Shown piece by piece: positions 17,055 through 26,307 of a DNA stretch of 46,500 bases (its first letter is position 1; every line of letters begins with the position of its first letter). This DNA is from an uncultured Bacilli bacterium. GTDB taxonomy: Bacteria; Bacillota_I; Bacilli_A; RF39; UBA660. The stretch lies in NCBI GenBank assembly GCA_934089275.1, contig CAKOJJ010000009.1, positions 1 through 46,500 on the forward strand, read 5' to 3'. The notes under the pieces are model-generated. The model saw only the letters and a list, made by a program, of their open reading frames with translations. It ran no database searches and was not told the origin of the DNA. The translations under genes and the position numbers were made by a program.

Positions 17055-18034
17055 GAAAATTATTTATAAACGATGATGGAACAATTAATCTAAAAACTGT
17101 TATATTTACAATAATTATTGGAATATTTATAATAATCGTTTTGATGTATTTATTAAGTATTATAAATAAGCCAATAACTAATGATAATGGAGAAAGAATA
17201 GAAGCAACTACAAATACGACAACTACAATGAATTTATGTAAGGATTGTAAACTAAGTTTTAGTAATTCAACATATTCTTTAAAAACAAATGAATCTATTG
17301 ATGTTTCTTCAATTATGAGTTTAAAATCAATAAATGTAAAAAATATTAAATTTAGTGGTTATGATGAAACAATAGTTGACTTAGTAAGTACAAAAGAAGG
17401 ACTTATGTTGAAGGCCTTAAATAAACTAGGTACAACTAAATTAAAAGCAACTTACCAAGACAAAACAGCAGAAATTACTTTAAGTGTGTTCAGTGATTTC
17501 ATATCATCAGCTAAACTTTTCAATGATAACTATTATGTTTATCTAAATGATACAGCTCAATTAAGTTTAGATACCGATCCTGAAAATGTTGAATCAAGTT
17601 TCTTTGATGTTTTAGTGGATAATGAGAATATTGCAACTGTTAAAGATGGTATTATATCTGGAAAAAGTCTTGGAAAAACTTCTTTAAAATTGGAATACGA
17701 TGGCATAATATCTACAAGTAATTTATATGTTATTAAAAATCGTATTGCAATATATTTAATGGAAAATAATACTATGAAAGAATATAGTGAATATACTACA
17801 AACGTTAGAACTTTTAATATATTAGTAAAAAGTTTAGATAAAGATATTACGTATAATGATTTAACTTTTACAATTGATAATAATGGAAGTGTGAATTATA
17901 TAGAACCCGATATTGAAGAACTTAATATGTTTAAATATACAGTTAATTTAGTAAATGAAGGAATATATAATTTGGAATTTACTTTAAATGACGGAAGTAA
18001 AACCGGAATGAAGATAATTTATAAAGGTAACTAA
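17051..18034 (+). CDS. Membrane-anchored protein with Big-like (bacterial Ig) domains
   Basis: A 327-residue protein: a short cytosolic stretch starting MRKLFINDDGTINLKT, a strong helix (VIFTIIIGIFIIIVLMYLL), a Thr-rich linker (EATTNTTTTMNL), then extracellular Ig-like repeats. The repeats contain segments such as LGTTKLKATYQDKTAEITL and DNENIATVKDGIISGKSLGKTSL, the hallmark of Big_2-type domains. Two cysteines (LCKDCKL) follow the linker. The role is probably surface-related. It is translationally coupled to the NUDIX gene. Confidence 0.8.
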   Translation: MRKLFINDDGTINLKTVIFTIIIGIFIIIVLMYLLSIINKPITNDNGERIEATTNTTTTMNLCKDCKLSFSNSTYSLKTNESIDVSSIMSLKSINVKNIKFSGYDETIVDLVSTKEGLMLKALNKLGTTKLKATYQDKTAEITLSVFSDFISSAKLFNDNYYVYLNDTAQLSLDTDPENVESSFFDVLVDNENIATVKDGIISGKSLGKTSLKLEYDGIISTSNLYVIKNRIAIYLMENNTMKEYSEYTTNVRTFNILVKSLDKDITYNDLTFTIDNNGSVNYIEPDIEELNMFKYTVNLVNEGIYNLEFTLNDGSKTGMKIIYKGN

Positions 18035-18048
18035 GTTATCTTTTTTTT
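18023..18048 (+). terminator. Terminator after Big-like gene
   Basis: Stem AAAGGTAAC/GTTATCTTT (one G-T pair) across the stop codon, then eight T. Confidence 0.8.
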
Positions 18049-18095
18049 GTGAGTAAATAAATTACCATTTAAGTAATTTATTTTTTATAAAAGTA

Positions 18096-18144
18096 TTGCA
18101 ATTTTAAATATGTAATAGTATAATAAAATTACCTCTTAGGTAAT
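18096..18144 (+). promoter_or_regulatory. Promoter and operator of the higBA locus
   Basis: TTGCAA (18096-18101) and TATAAT (18119-18124) are spaced exactly 17 bases, a near-consensus sigma-A promoter. A perfect palindrome ATTACCT-CTT-AGGTAAT (18128-18144) follows at the expected transcription start. A looser copy AAATTAC...GTAATTT lies at 18059-18079. Both are candidate sites for autorepression by the HigA antitoxin. Confidence 0.8.
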
Positions 18145-18167
18145 AAATTCGAGAAAGGAGGAAAGAG

Positions 18168-18515
18168 GTGGAAATCGAAATCTACAACAGAGAAGTAAAA
18201 AAAGTTTTATCTGACAAAGTTAAATTACAAAAAACAATTGGTTTTGAAATGATGAAAAAACTAAAATTAAGAATAGAACAAATTAAAGCAGCAAGTAATT
18301 TTAAAGAATTTTTAGATATCGGTTTAGGCGACCCTCATCCTCTTGTTGGCAATTTAGATAATCTATATGGTATTAAAATTAACAAAAATTATAGACTAAT
18401 AGTGGAACCATTATCTGATAAATTAGACAATGAGTCCTTAAGAAAGTGTGAAAAGGTTAATTTGAAAGGAGTCGCAGATTATCATGATGGAAAATGTGAT
18501 TGGATTATCCCTTGA
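18168..18515 (+). CDS. higB: HigB-like toxin (RelE/ParE superfamily)
   Basis: A 115-residue protein with the RelE/HigB pattern: GDPHPLVGNLDNLYGIKINKN then YRLIVEPL, and a basic N-terminal half. HigB toxins are ribosome-dependent mRNA endonucleases. The start is GTG with a strong AAAGGAGG. It lies upstream of its antitoxin and overlaps it by 32 bases, the usual HigBA order (toxin first). Confidence 0.85.
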   Translation: MEIEIYNREVKKVLSDKVKLQKTIGFEMMKKLKLRIEQIKAASNFKEFLDIGLGDPHPLVGNLDNLYGIKINKNYRLIVEPLSDKLDNESLRKCEKVNLKGVADYHDGKCDWIIP

Positions 18516-19584
18516 TATGTTGATTCATCCAGGGGAAACCATAAAAGAAGTTTTAGAAGATAGAAATATGTCACAGGAAGAGTTAGCTGTTAGAACAGGT
18601 TATTCTGCTAAGCATATAAGTGAAGTTGTTAGAGGAAAAAAAGACATATCTTCAGAGTTTGCAAATAGATTAGAATATGCTTTAAATATTCCAGCATCTT
18701 TTTGGATGAATTTGCAAAACAATTATGACAAAGAAGCGTTTGAAATTAATAGTTTAAATAATGTTGATAAAGAAGAATTAAATATTTTAAGTGATTTAAA
18801 AGACATTATTAAATATTGTGAAAAAGAAAGTATCATTGAATGCAATTCTAAAAAAGAAATAACTTTATTGAACATGCGAAAATTTCTAAATTTAAACAAT
18901 TTATGTAGCATACCAAATTTACCTATTCAACAAGTTGCTTTTAGGGGATCAAAAGCAAATAAAGTTAATATCTATGTTTTATATGCATGGCAAAAAATAT
19001 GTGAATACTTTACTAATAAAGAAAATGTAACTAATTCTTTTGATGCAAAAAAATTAGAAACTAAATATGAACAAATAAAAAGCACGATGTTTTTACCACC
19101 GATGGAAATGGTAGAAAAATTAAAAGAAATTTTCTCTGAGTGTGGCATTGCATTTGAAATAGTCCAACATTTTAAAGGCGCTCCAGTTCAAGGATTTATT
19201 CAAAAAAGAAAAGATAAAGTTATCTTATGTATGACTATAAGAAAATCGTTTTCTGATATTTTTTGGTTTACATTATTTCATGAAGTAGGTCATTTAATAA
19301 ATGCTGATTTTAAAAATCAATATATTGATTATCAATTTATTGATAGTAAAGAGGAGCAACAAGCAGATAATTTTGCTAAAAATGTTCTTATAAATCAAGA
19401 TGATTATGATTTATTTATCAAAAATAACGAGTTAAACATTACTAACATAAGAAAATTTGCTGTATCTCAAAATGTGTTACCAGGAATTGTTATTGGAAGA
19501 ATTGAAAAAGAGCGAAATGATTATTCATTTATGGCACAATACAGGGAAAAATATAAGTGGTGTGAAGAACAAAGTGATATTTAG
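18484..19584 (+). CDS. higA: HigA-type antitoxin fused to an ImmA/IrrE metallopeptidase
   Basis: A 366-residue fusion. Residues about 10-80 are an XRE/HigA helix-turn-helix (MLIHPGETIKEVLEDRNMSQ, GKKDISSEFANRLEYAL, PASFW). The C-terminal part has a zinc-peptidase motif H266-E-V-G-H270 followed by a Glu-rich helix (KEEQQADNFAKN), as in ImmA/IrrE. The helix-turn-helix would bind the upstream palindromes and the toxin. The peptidase could inactivate a repressor, possibly itself, under stress; that is inference. The start is ATG 18484 (or 18487), with GGAG at 18468. Confidence 0.88.
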   Translation: MMENVIGLSLDMLIHPGETIKEVLEDRNMSQEELAVRTGYSAKHISEVVRGKKDISSEFANRLEYALNIPASFWMNLQNNYDKEAFEINSLNNVDKEELNILSDLKDIIKYCEKESIIECNSKKEITLLNMRKFLNLNNLCSIPNLPIQQVAFRGSKANKVNIYVLYAWQKICEYFTNKENVTNSFDAKKLETKYEQIKSTMFLPPMEMVEKLKEIFSECGIAFEIVQHFKGAPVQGFIQKRKDKVILCMTIRKSFSDIFWFTLFHEVGHLINADFKNQYIDYQFIDSKEEQQADNFAKNVLINQDDYDLFIKNNELNITNIRKFAVSQNVLPGIVIGRIEKERNDYSFMAQYREKYKWCEEQSDI

Positions 19585-19639
19585 GTATAAAAAATATAAT
19601 GTAATTTTTCATAAATTTTAATAATATAAATAAATTAAC

Positions 19640-19668
19640 AAAGTAACTTAGATTTAAGTTGCTTTTTG
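19640..19668 (+). terminator. Terminator after higA
   Basis: Stem AAAGTAACTTA/TAAGTTGCTTT (one T-G pair) with a 4-base loop and a T run. Confidence 0.75.
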
Positions 19669-19702
19669 TTTGTTTAAATGAAATAATTAAAGAGGTGAGA
19701 AT

Positions 19703-20452
19703 ATGATAGAAATTAAAAATGTGAGTAAACAATTTAAAGAAAAATCAAAAAAGAACAATATTGTTTTGGCAGATGACAACATTAGTTTAAAAGTAGAAGA
19801 TGGAAGCATTGTTGGAATACTTGGACCAAATGGTGCTGGAAAGACAACTTTGCTTAGAATGATAGCTGGAATACTAACTCCAACTGACGGAACAATTTTG
19901 TACGATGGTTTGGAAATTTCCAAAAATGCTTTAAAAATTAAAAATGAAATTGCTTATCTTTCTGGAAATACAAAATTATATAATTCTATAACAGGACGTG
20001 AACTTTTAAAGATGTTTGCAAATATTTATGGAGTTGAAGAAGAAGCAAGTAAAAAAAGAATTGAAGAAATTATTGATCGCCTTGATTTAAGTACTTTTAT
20101 TGATAAAAGAATAGGAGTTTTATCAACAGGTCAAACTCAACGTATAAATATAGCTAGATGTTTAGTTCATAAACCAAAATACTATATTCTTGATGAAGCA
20201 ACAAGTGGATTAGATATTATATCTAGTCAAGTAATTTTAGATTTTATCAAAGAAGAAAAGAAAAATGGTGCATCAATTATTTATTCAACACATTATATGG
20301 AAGAAGCAGAAAATATCTGCGATTATGTTATTTTAATAAATAATGGTAAAGTTATTTCTTCAGGAACACCAAAAGAAATCAATAAACAAACAAAACAAAA
20401 TAACTTAAGAGATGCGTTCTTTACATTGATTGGAGGTGTAAAAAATGATTAA
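19703..20452 (+). CDS. ABC transporter ATP-binding protein (NatA-like)
   Basis: A 249-residue ATPase with Walker A GPNGAGKT (41-48), signature LSTGQ (140-144), Walker B ILDEA (D164, E165), and the H-loop histidine in STHYMEEAE. With the next gene it forms an exporter of the NatAB type, reported in Bacillus to export sodium; other members export drugs or peptides, so the substrate is open. GAGGTG precedes the ATG. Confidence 0.92.
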   Translation: MIEIKNVSKQFKEKSKKNNIVLADDNISLKVEDGSIVGILGPNGAGKTTLLRMIAGILTPTDGTILYDGLEISKNALKIKNEIAYLSGNTKLYNSITGRELLKMFANIYGVEEEASKKRIEEIIDRLDLSTFIDKRIGVLSTGQTQRINIARCLVHKPKYYILDEATSGLDIISSQVILDFIKEEKKNGASIIYSTHYMEEAENICDYVILINNGKVISSGTPKEINKQTKQNNLRDAFFTLIGGVKND

Positions 20453-21575
20453 TATATTAAAAAAAGAGTTAAGAGAAATATTCAGAGATAAAAAATCTTT
20501 ATCAATGATGTTAATTGTTCCTTTAATGATTCCATTAATTATAATTGGAATGTCTTATTTATTTGAAAATAATGTTAATAAAGATATTGAGGATTATAAT
20601 AAGATTGGTTTTGCTTATGAGTTAAATGAAACAGAAAAATACTTAGCAGACAGCTTTAAAATTGAAGTAGTAACTGGTACAAAAGAAGAACTTGAAAATA
20701 TGTATAAAGATGGAAGCATTAATCTTTATGTAACAAAAGATGGAAGTCATTATGAAACATATTGTTATGAAAATGATACATCAAGTTATGCAGTAAGTCT
20801 TATAAGTAGTTATTTTGAACAATATAAAAGTATTCTTCAAGAAAACTATTTAATCAATAAAAATATTAAACCTGATGACGTTTTAAATATTATTACATTG
20901 TCCAATGTAACTTTAGAAGAAGAAAACTTCTTTGGAAACTACATTGTTAGTTATGCATTTATGTTTATTATGATGGCCGTAACGGTTGCGTCAACTTATC
21001 CAGCAACAGATACAACTGCTGGTGAAAAAGAAAGAGGAACTTTAGAAACTTTGCTTACTTTACCAATAAGTTCAAAAAGCATAATTATTGGAAAATATAT
21101 AAGTGTAGCTGTTTCTTCAATTGTAACGGGAATTATTTCTTTAATCCTTGCATATTTTTCACTTATGTATGCAGGAAACCACTTCGATATATATAATGGA
21201 GTAGATATAACATTAAATCTTGGTCAAGTTGTGTTTGCTGGTTTAATAATAGTTGCTTATGCATTTATGATAAGTGGAATTTGCATAAGTATTGCATCAC
21301 GTGCCAAAACATTTAAGGAAGCCCAAAGCGCACTTGGACCAATAACTTTGGTATCCATATTCCCAGGTATGATCGCATTTTTCTTAAATGTAAAATCTTC
21401 ATGTCTTTTAAGTATGATACCTTTTATAAACTATACACTTTTATTTGATGATGTAACTAAAGGAAACTTTAATACACTTAATATATTATTCATGTTTTTA
21501 TCAACATTTATAATAATAGCTTTAATGTTAGGTATAATTATTAAACAATATAAATCAGAGAAAGTTCTATTTTAG
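20445..21575 (+). CDS. ABC-2 type permease (NatB-like)
   Basis: A 376-residue membrane protein: one N-terminal helix, a large extracytoplasmic loop (about residues 45-170), then five C-terminal helices, which is the ABC-2 topology. The segment TTAGEKERGTLETLLTLPIS is the conserved coupling motif of this family. GGAGGTG lies before the start, which overlaps natA by 8 bases, so the two are translationally coupled. Confidence 0.9.
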   Translation: MINILKKELREIFRDKKSLSMMLIVPLMIPLIIIGMSYLFENNVNKDIEDYNKIGFAYELNETEKYLADSFKIEVVTGTKEELENMYKDGSINLYVTKDGSHYETYCYENDTSSYAVSLISSYFEQYKSILQENYLINKNIKPDDVLNIITLSNVTLEEENFFGNYIVSYAFMFIMMAVTVASTYPATDTTAGEKERGTLETLLTLPISSKSIIIGKYISVAVSSIVTGIISLILAYFSLMYAGNHFDIYNGVDITLNLGQVVFAGLIIVAYAFMISGICISIASRAKTFKEAQSALGPITLVSIFPGMIAFFLNVKSSCLLSMIPFINYTLLFDDVTKGNFNTLNILFMFLSTFIIIALMLGIIIKQYKSEKVLF

Positions 21576-21586
21576 AACTTTTTTAT
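21561..21586 (+). terminator. Terminator after ABC permease
   Basis: Stem AAAGTTCTA/TAGAACTTT with loop TTT overlaps the stop codon and is followed by T-rich sequence. Confidence 0.85.
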
Positions 21587-21638
21587 TTTTTTTTACACTT
21601 GTTTATGATAAAGTATTAGTAGAAGAAATGAGGTAAGT

Positions 21639-23324
21639 ATGAGAAGTTTAAAAACAATATTAGAGAGAGAAAATCAAGAGGATCTTAAATTATTTGCTAG
21701 TGATTATTTAGAAGAATGTTTTACAAGCAAAAAAGAGATGATTAAGCTTTTAGAAGAAAAAATCAAAGATGAATTTGCAAATTTTATGGATTATGGATTT
21801 ACTTTTGATTATTTAGATGTTATTAATGAAATAAAAAAGAAAGGTTCTTCTGATTCGATTTTAGAAGATGAATTAATTGATAGATGCTTTCTATTTTTTA
21901 AAGATGATGATCATCTTGAATTTCCAAAAGATCTAGATGATATCTTACAAGAGAAATTTAATAAAGCAAAACAAATACAACTTTTAAAAGCTGTAGTTAT
22001 TTGTTATATTGAAATAAACAATGTAATTCCAGTAGAATTTTTTCAAAAAAACTATATTGAAAGATATTCATTGGATATAACTATTAAAGATTTAAATTTA
22101 AAGTATTCAATTAAGAATGGATTAATCTTAATCGTGGATGCAAGTGAATTAGAAACATTTTATAATAATAATAGAAAAATAGAATATCGAATACTTTCAA
22201 ATGAAGAATTATTTAAGACATTTCAAGTTTATAAAAATTTATTAACATACATAAAAAAAATAATCAAAAATGAGGAAAAGGCTAGTAAAATATATGAATT
22301 CTTAACTTTTAAGCCTATAGAAAATCCAAATGATGTTTTAGATACTTTAATGAAAAAATTTTCAATGAACAAGAAGCAAGCAAAGCAAATATCAACTTAT
22401 TATTTAAACAATGTTAAAGATGTTCGTTTTGTAGTTTTAAAAGGAAGAAATCTATTTGAGTCTTTCTTTGATGCCTTAAAAAATGATGCTGTAAAGATAA
22501 AAAGTAAAGAAGAGTTCACTCTTGATAGATTTTTAGAATCAACTAATTTATTGGATGAACTTGATATAAGTAAAGAAGATATAATTGAAAGTTATAATGA
22601 GATAACCGATATTGATGAATATACTTTGGAAATAATCGAATCAGAAGATGTTTGTTATGATACTTTTGATCTTAAATTTATAGCTCACGGAAAAATAGGA
22701 ATTGCTTTAGTAAATGGTGAGTATAAATATCTTATGCCAAACGAATTAAGAAGTATTGTGGAAAAAAGAAAACAACTTCGTAAAAAATTAGAAAAAAGAT
22801 ATAAAGATAATTTTCATAATATTACTTATTCCATAACAAATTACATTGAAGCAAATGGAATACTACATAAAGAAAAGTTAATAGAATTATTAGAAAAATC
22901 AGCTGTTAAATTAACTGAAGACGAATTGAATGAATTCATTGAATATAAACATCTTCCAATAATAGATAACTACGTGGTTGATCCAATTTTTGACCAAGAT
23001 TCGTTCGAATATATAAAAAATGAAAAATCAAAAAGATTTGATTATAAAGTGCTTGATTTTAATGAATTTGTAAATTTGAAAAACGAAATAGAAGCAACTT
23101 TACTACAAAATGCTTTAGAAACTGAAAGTTGTCTTATTGATGATATTTACTATACAATCCAAATAGGATTATTTAATAAGAAAGAACTAAAGCAAATGTT
23201 TTTAGAACATGAAATATTTGTGGATGCTCATGAATTAAATGAAATATATAAAGAATTAGAATCGTTAAGTATGATTGCTCCTTTATGGAAACTCAACGGG
23301 TTTAGTAAAAACGAATTAAATTAG
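21639..23324 (+). CDS. Large helical protein of unknown function
   Basis: A 561-residue soluble protein I do not recognise. It is acidic and mainly helical with repeated Lys/Glu-rich stretches (RKQLRKKLEKRYKDNFHNI, NKKQAKQISTYYLNNVKDV). It lacks a signal peptide, membrane segment or visible catalytic motif. A winged-helix-like repeat layout is possible (several ELIDRC/ELLEK segments followed by strands) but unproven. It has its own terminator, and an acidic coiled-coil protein follows. Confidence 0.75.
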   Translation: MRSLKTILERENQEDLKLFASDYLEECFTSKKEMIKLLEEKIKDEFANFMDYGFTFDYLDVINEIKKKGSSDSILEDELIDRCFLFFKDDDHLEFPKDLDDILQEKFNKAKQIQLLKAVVICYIEINNVIPVEFFQKNYIERYSLDITIKDLNLKYSIKNGLILIVDASELETFYNNNRKIEYRILSNEELFKTFQVYKNLLTYIKKIIKNEEKASKIYEFLTFKPIENPNDVLDTLMKKFSMNKKQAKQISTYYLNNVKDVRFVVLKGRNLFESFFDALKNDAVKIKSKEEFTLDRFLESTNLLDELDISKEDIIESYNEITDIDEYTLEIIESEDVCYDTFDLKFIAHGKIGIALVNGEYKYLMPNELRSIVEKRKQLRKKLEKRYKDNFHNITYSITNYIEANGILHKEKLIELLEKSAVKLTEDELNEFIEYKHLPIIDNYVVDPIFDQDSFEYIKNEKSKRFDYKVLDFNEFVNLKNEIEATLLQNALETESCLIDDIYYTIQIGLFNKKELKQMFLEHEIFVDAHELNEIYKELESLSMIAPLWKLNGFSKNELN

Positions 23325-23347
23325 TTGTAAAGTCAACTAATTTTTTT
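23319..23347 (+). terminator. Terminator after 561-residue protein
   Basis: Stem AATTAGTTG/CAACTAATT with a 6-base loop and seven T; it overlaps the stop codon. Confidence 0.85.
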
Positions 23348-23397
23348 ATAAACTTCAAAAAAATAATGATATATTTATTATAGTAGGTGACTTATTT

Positions 23398-24906
23398 ATG
23401 GACGAATTAAAAGAAATGTTAAATAAATTACAAAATAGAATTTCAAATCATGGAGATAATTTATCAGAAGTTACCCAAATTCTCAATAAAATTTCAACTG
23501 TTGCAGCAAACTCTTTAGAAACTGACATTCAAAGAAGTTTTATTGATTCTCTTTTAAGTATGCCTGCATTCGATGAATATGATACGATTTTTTCTGATTT
23601 TAAAGAAGCAATATATGAAGATCGTCTAAATAATTCTAAAAAAGCTAGAAGTTCATTAGTTTCTTTAGAAAAAGAAGCTATACAAGCATTAAAGACTTCC
23701 AAAATATTTGATTCATCAATTAATAAAGGAATTATGGCTTATTTTACCGGAATAAATAATCTTCAAAGTGTTACCAATTTAGCTAAAAAAAATAATGAAA
23801 AGATAAAAATAAATTATGAATACGATTCTTTAGCTTTTGATTACAGCCATTATAGAGAAATGGGTGCAATAGACGGATTAAAAGAAGTTCAAGATATTTT
23901 TGGCGCTACAAAATTAGTTCCTTTTGAAATGCCAAGTAAAGAACTGGTTGATCAAAAAAATGAACTCGATCAGAAATTAAATGAATTTAAACGAGTAAAA
24001 GATTTAATTTCTCAAAATCCAGAGTTTACTTCAATAATTAAATCATCTTATCCAAAAACTTTAAGCAAACTTGATGAATATATTGAAAAATATGAGATGC
24101 AAGTAACATTAGTAAATGAAAGTCTTGCTAAAACTGATTATAAAGAAATCAAAGAAGCCGTTGAAAATGCTCGCATTAATGCTCAAAAGGAAGTAGTAGA
24201 AGATGATAAAAATAAAGAAGATATTTTAGAATCAAAAAAAAGAGAACTAGAAGATTTAAAAGTCCAAAGTAATCCAAATTTTGCTAGAATCGAAGCTCTT
24301 CAAAATGAAATAGCAGCTTTAGAAAAAGAAGAAAAACAAGAAAAAACTCCAGAAGAATTAAAAGAAGAAAACATATCAGCTGAAAAAGTTGTTTTTGAAA
24401 AAAGTGATGATGAAACTTTGGTAGAGAATGCTGATTATATTAATATACGTGCAGAAGCTATAAAAAGATTAAAAGAGGATGAACCTGAGTTAGAAAGTAA
24501 GGTACTTCCTTCAATATATGAAGCTAGAGTTTCAGAATATATGCAACGAATTCGCAATGAAAGAGTTCAAAACAGAAGTTTAGAAGATATAAAATTCGAT
24601 CTATATAAACAGGATAGAACTTTAACTGATGAAGTAGTTGATGAAAATTTTGATAAAAAAAGTGATAAAATTGACGAATATGAAAATGCTGCTAATATGT
24701 ATATTGAAAAAGAAAATGAAGTACTTGATAGATCTTTACAAGAAGAAAAATTTTTTCAATCATTGCTTAATGAACTTGATACTAATACAGATTTAGATTT
24801 AAGTGATTATGAAAAAATGTTAGAAGAACTTGATAAACAAACTATTTTAACAGAAGAAGAAAAAGAAGAATTAACAGCTGAAATAGAAGCAAGAAAGTTA
24901 GCTTAA
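23398..24906 (+). CDS. Acidic coiled-coil protein of unknown function
   Basis: A 502-residue, very acidic protein with long heptad-like stretches: ELVDQKNELDQKLNEFKRV, ESKKRELEDLKVQ, IEALQNEIAALEKEEKQ and the C-terminal LEELDKQTILTEEEKEELTAE. It has no signal peptide or membrane helix. Coiled-coil structure is clear, but I cannot name a family. It might be a cytoplasmic scaffold. Confidence 0.75.
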   Translation: MDELKEMLNKLQNRISNHGDNLSEVTQILNKISTVAANSLETDIQRSFIDSLLSMPAFDEYDTIFSDFKEAIYEDRLNNSKKARSSLVSLEKEAIQALKTSKIFDSSINKGIMAYFTGINNLQSVTNLAKKNNEKIKINYEYDSLAFDYSHYREMGAIDGLKEVQDIFGATKLVPFEMPSKELVDQKNELDQKLNEFKRVKDLISQNPEFTSIIKSSYPKTLSKLDEYIEKYEMQVTLVNESLAKTDYKEIKEAVENARINAQKEVVEDDKNKEDILESKKRELEDLKVQSNPNFARIEALQNEIAALEKEEKQEKTPEELKEENISAEKVVFEKSDDETLVENADYINIRAEAIKRLKEDEPELESKVLPSIYEARVSEYMQRIRNERVQNRSLEDIKFDLYKQDRTLTDEVVDENFDKKSDKIDEYENAANMYIEKENEVLDRSLQEEKFFQSLLNELDTNTDLDLSDYEKMLEELDKQTILTEEEKEELTAEIEARKLA

Positions 24907-24930
24907 AGAGCAATTAATTTTGTTCTTTTT
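24905..24930 (+). terminator. Terminator after coiled-coil protein
   Basis: Stem AAAGAGCAA/TTGTTCTTT (one G-T pair) and a T run. Confidence 0.75.
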
Positions 24931-24937
24931 TATTAAA

Positions 24938-24965
24938 TGTGACTTTTTTTAATTTTTAATCGTTA
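24938..24965 (+). promoter_or_regulatory. Putative ECF promoter of sigma module 1
   Basis: TGTGAC (24938-24943), then 16 bases, then TCGTTA (24960-24965). The same spacing occurs upstream of sigma modules 2 and 3. A GTGAC/AAC-like -35 and CGTT/CGTC-like -10 are typical of ECF sigma promoters, so self-activation is likely. Confidence 0.65.
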
Positions 24966-24986
24966 ATAAATTGAAAGGAGTATATT

Positions 24987-25454
24987 ATGAATGAACGTTT
25001 TGATGAAATATATTATTTATACAGTAAAGATGTTTATAAATTAATATATAGTTATCTTTTTAATATTCCTGATACCGAAGATATTCTTCAGAAAACCTTT
25101 ATGAAGTTATATAACAATAAAAAAATTCTTTTATTAGAAAATGAAGAAATAAAAAAATGGTTGTTTAGGGTAAGTATAAATAATACAAAAGATTTGCTTA
25201 AATCTCCTTGGAAAAAACTGATAAAAAGTTTAGAAGATGAAGTAAAAGCTTATAATCTAAATGAAAACACAACTTTTGAATTATTAAAAAATATTCCGAA
25301 AGATTACAGATTACCTTTATATCTATATTATTATGAAGGATATAAGATAAAAGAAATAGCTAAGATTATGAAAAAATCTGAATCTGCTATAAAAATGAGT
25401 CTTTCAAGAGGTAAAGAAAAATTAAGAATAGAAATGGAGGATAAAAATGAATAA
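24987..25454 (+). CDS. ECF sigma factor, module 1
   Basis: A 155-residue sigma-70 family protein. Region 2 reads YYLYSKDVYKLIYSYL...DTEDILQKTFMKLY, and region 4 reads YRLPLYLYYYEGYKIKEIAKIMKKSESAIKMSLSRGKEKL, a helix-turn-helix that would read the -35 box. AAAGGAG precedes the ATG. The anti-sigma gene overlaps its end by 8 bases, so both are co-translated. It is closely related to the sigma factors at 27078 and 28518. Confidence 0.93.
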   Translation: MNERFDEIYYLYSKDVYKLIYSYLFNIPDTEDILQKTFMKLYNNKKILLLENEEIKKWLFRVSINNTKDLLKSPWKKLIKSLEDEVKAYNLNENTTFELLKNIPKDYRLPLYLYYYEGYKIKEIAKIMKKSESAIKMSLSRGKEKLRIEMEDKNE

Positions 25455-26286
25455 ATTAAAAAAAGAATACATCGATAACGTTAATAACATTTTTCTAACA
25501 GATGAAAGAAATGATTATTTAAGATTAGAAACGATAAATCGCTATAAAAAGAGAAAAAAAAGAAATAATGTTGTTTTTAGTTTAATTATAGTATTCAGTA
25601 TTTTAATCGTTGGAACAGGAGTAACTTATGCAAATGATATAAAAGCAAGCATTAGCAAAGTTATAACAAAAATTAGTAATAGAACCACATCAAATGGAAG
25701 TGCATATACAAATTTTAAGCTAGAATCAGGAGCAAGAAAAAAACTAAATTATGATGCAGTTTTAAGAGAAAGCACATGCCAAAATTATATTGGCTCTTGT
25801 GATACAGTTGATGTAATAGATAAATGTTATTCAATATATACATATGAAGAATTAGAAAAAACTCTAGGCATAGAAATTTTAAAAAATGATTTGTTTAAAG
25901 ATAATAGAATAGTAGTAACTAAAATTTCGCGGGAGAATGAAAAAATATCATATTTAAGGTTTAGCATGCCAGATCCTATGGATGCAGAAAAAGATTCAGG
26001 AAAAACAACTAAAGTATATATGGAGATTATCATGCGTACAAAGTATAATACAAGCAGTACTGATACCATTTGGGAAGCTAATTTATCATCTGAAAAAAAC
26101 ATAAAAGAATACTATATAAAATCTATTAATGATAAAGCATACATTTTTTATACATTTAGTCATACTCAAAGTGTTTTTATAATTCACGACGATATATTAT
26201 ATCGATTAAAAATATCAATCGGAGATGATTACTCTTCTAATCCTGATAAGGCAGTTCAAAAAATATTAGAAGCTTTTCATTATTAA
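25447..26286 (+). CDS. Putative anti-sigma factor, module 1
   Basis: A 279-residue protein: a short cytosolic N-terminus (about 38 residues, basic near the membrane), one helix (VFSLIIVFSILIVGTGVTYA), then an extracellular domain. Its conserved text (YTYEELEKTLGIEILKNDLF, IIMRTKY, ILYRLKISIGDDY, ILEAFHY) recurs in the anti-sigma genes of the next two modules. No HxxxCxxC zinc motif is visible, so it is not a classic ZAS protein. It probably holds the sigma factor at the membrane and releases it on an external cue. Confidence 0.75.
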   Translation: MNKLKKEYIDNVNNIFLTDERNDYLRLETINRYKKRKKRNNVVFSLIIVFSILIVGTGVTYANDIKASISKVITKISNRTTSNGSAYTNFKLESGARKKLNYDAVLRESTCQNYIGSCDTVDVIDKCYSIYTYEELEKTLGIEILKNDLFKDNRIVVTKISRENEKISYLRFSMPDPMDAEKDSGKTTKVYMEIIMRTKYNTSSTDTIWEANLSSEKNIKEYYIKSINDKAYIFYTFSHTQSVFIIHDDILYRLKISIGDDYSSNPDKAVQKILEAFHY

Positions 26287-26307
26287 AATTAAAGGAGAAA
26301 AATATAA

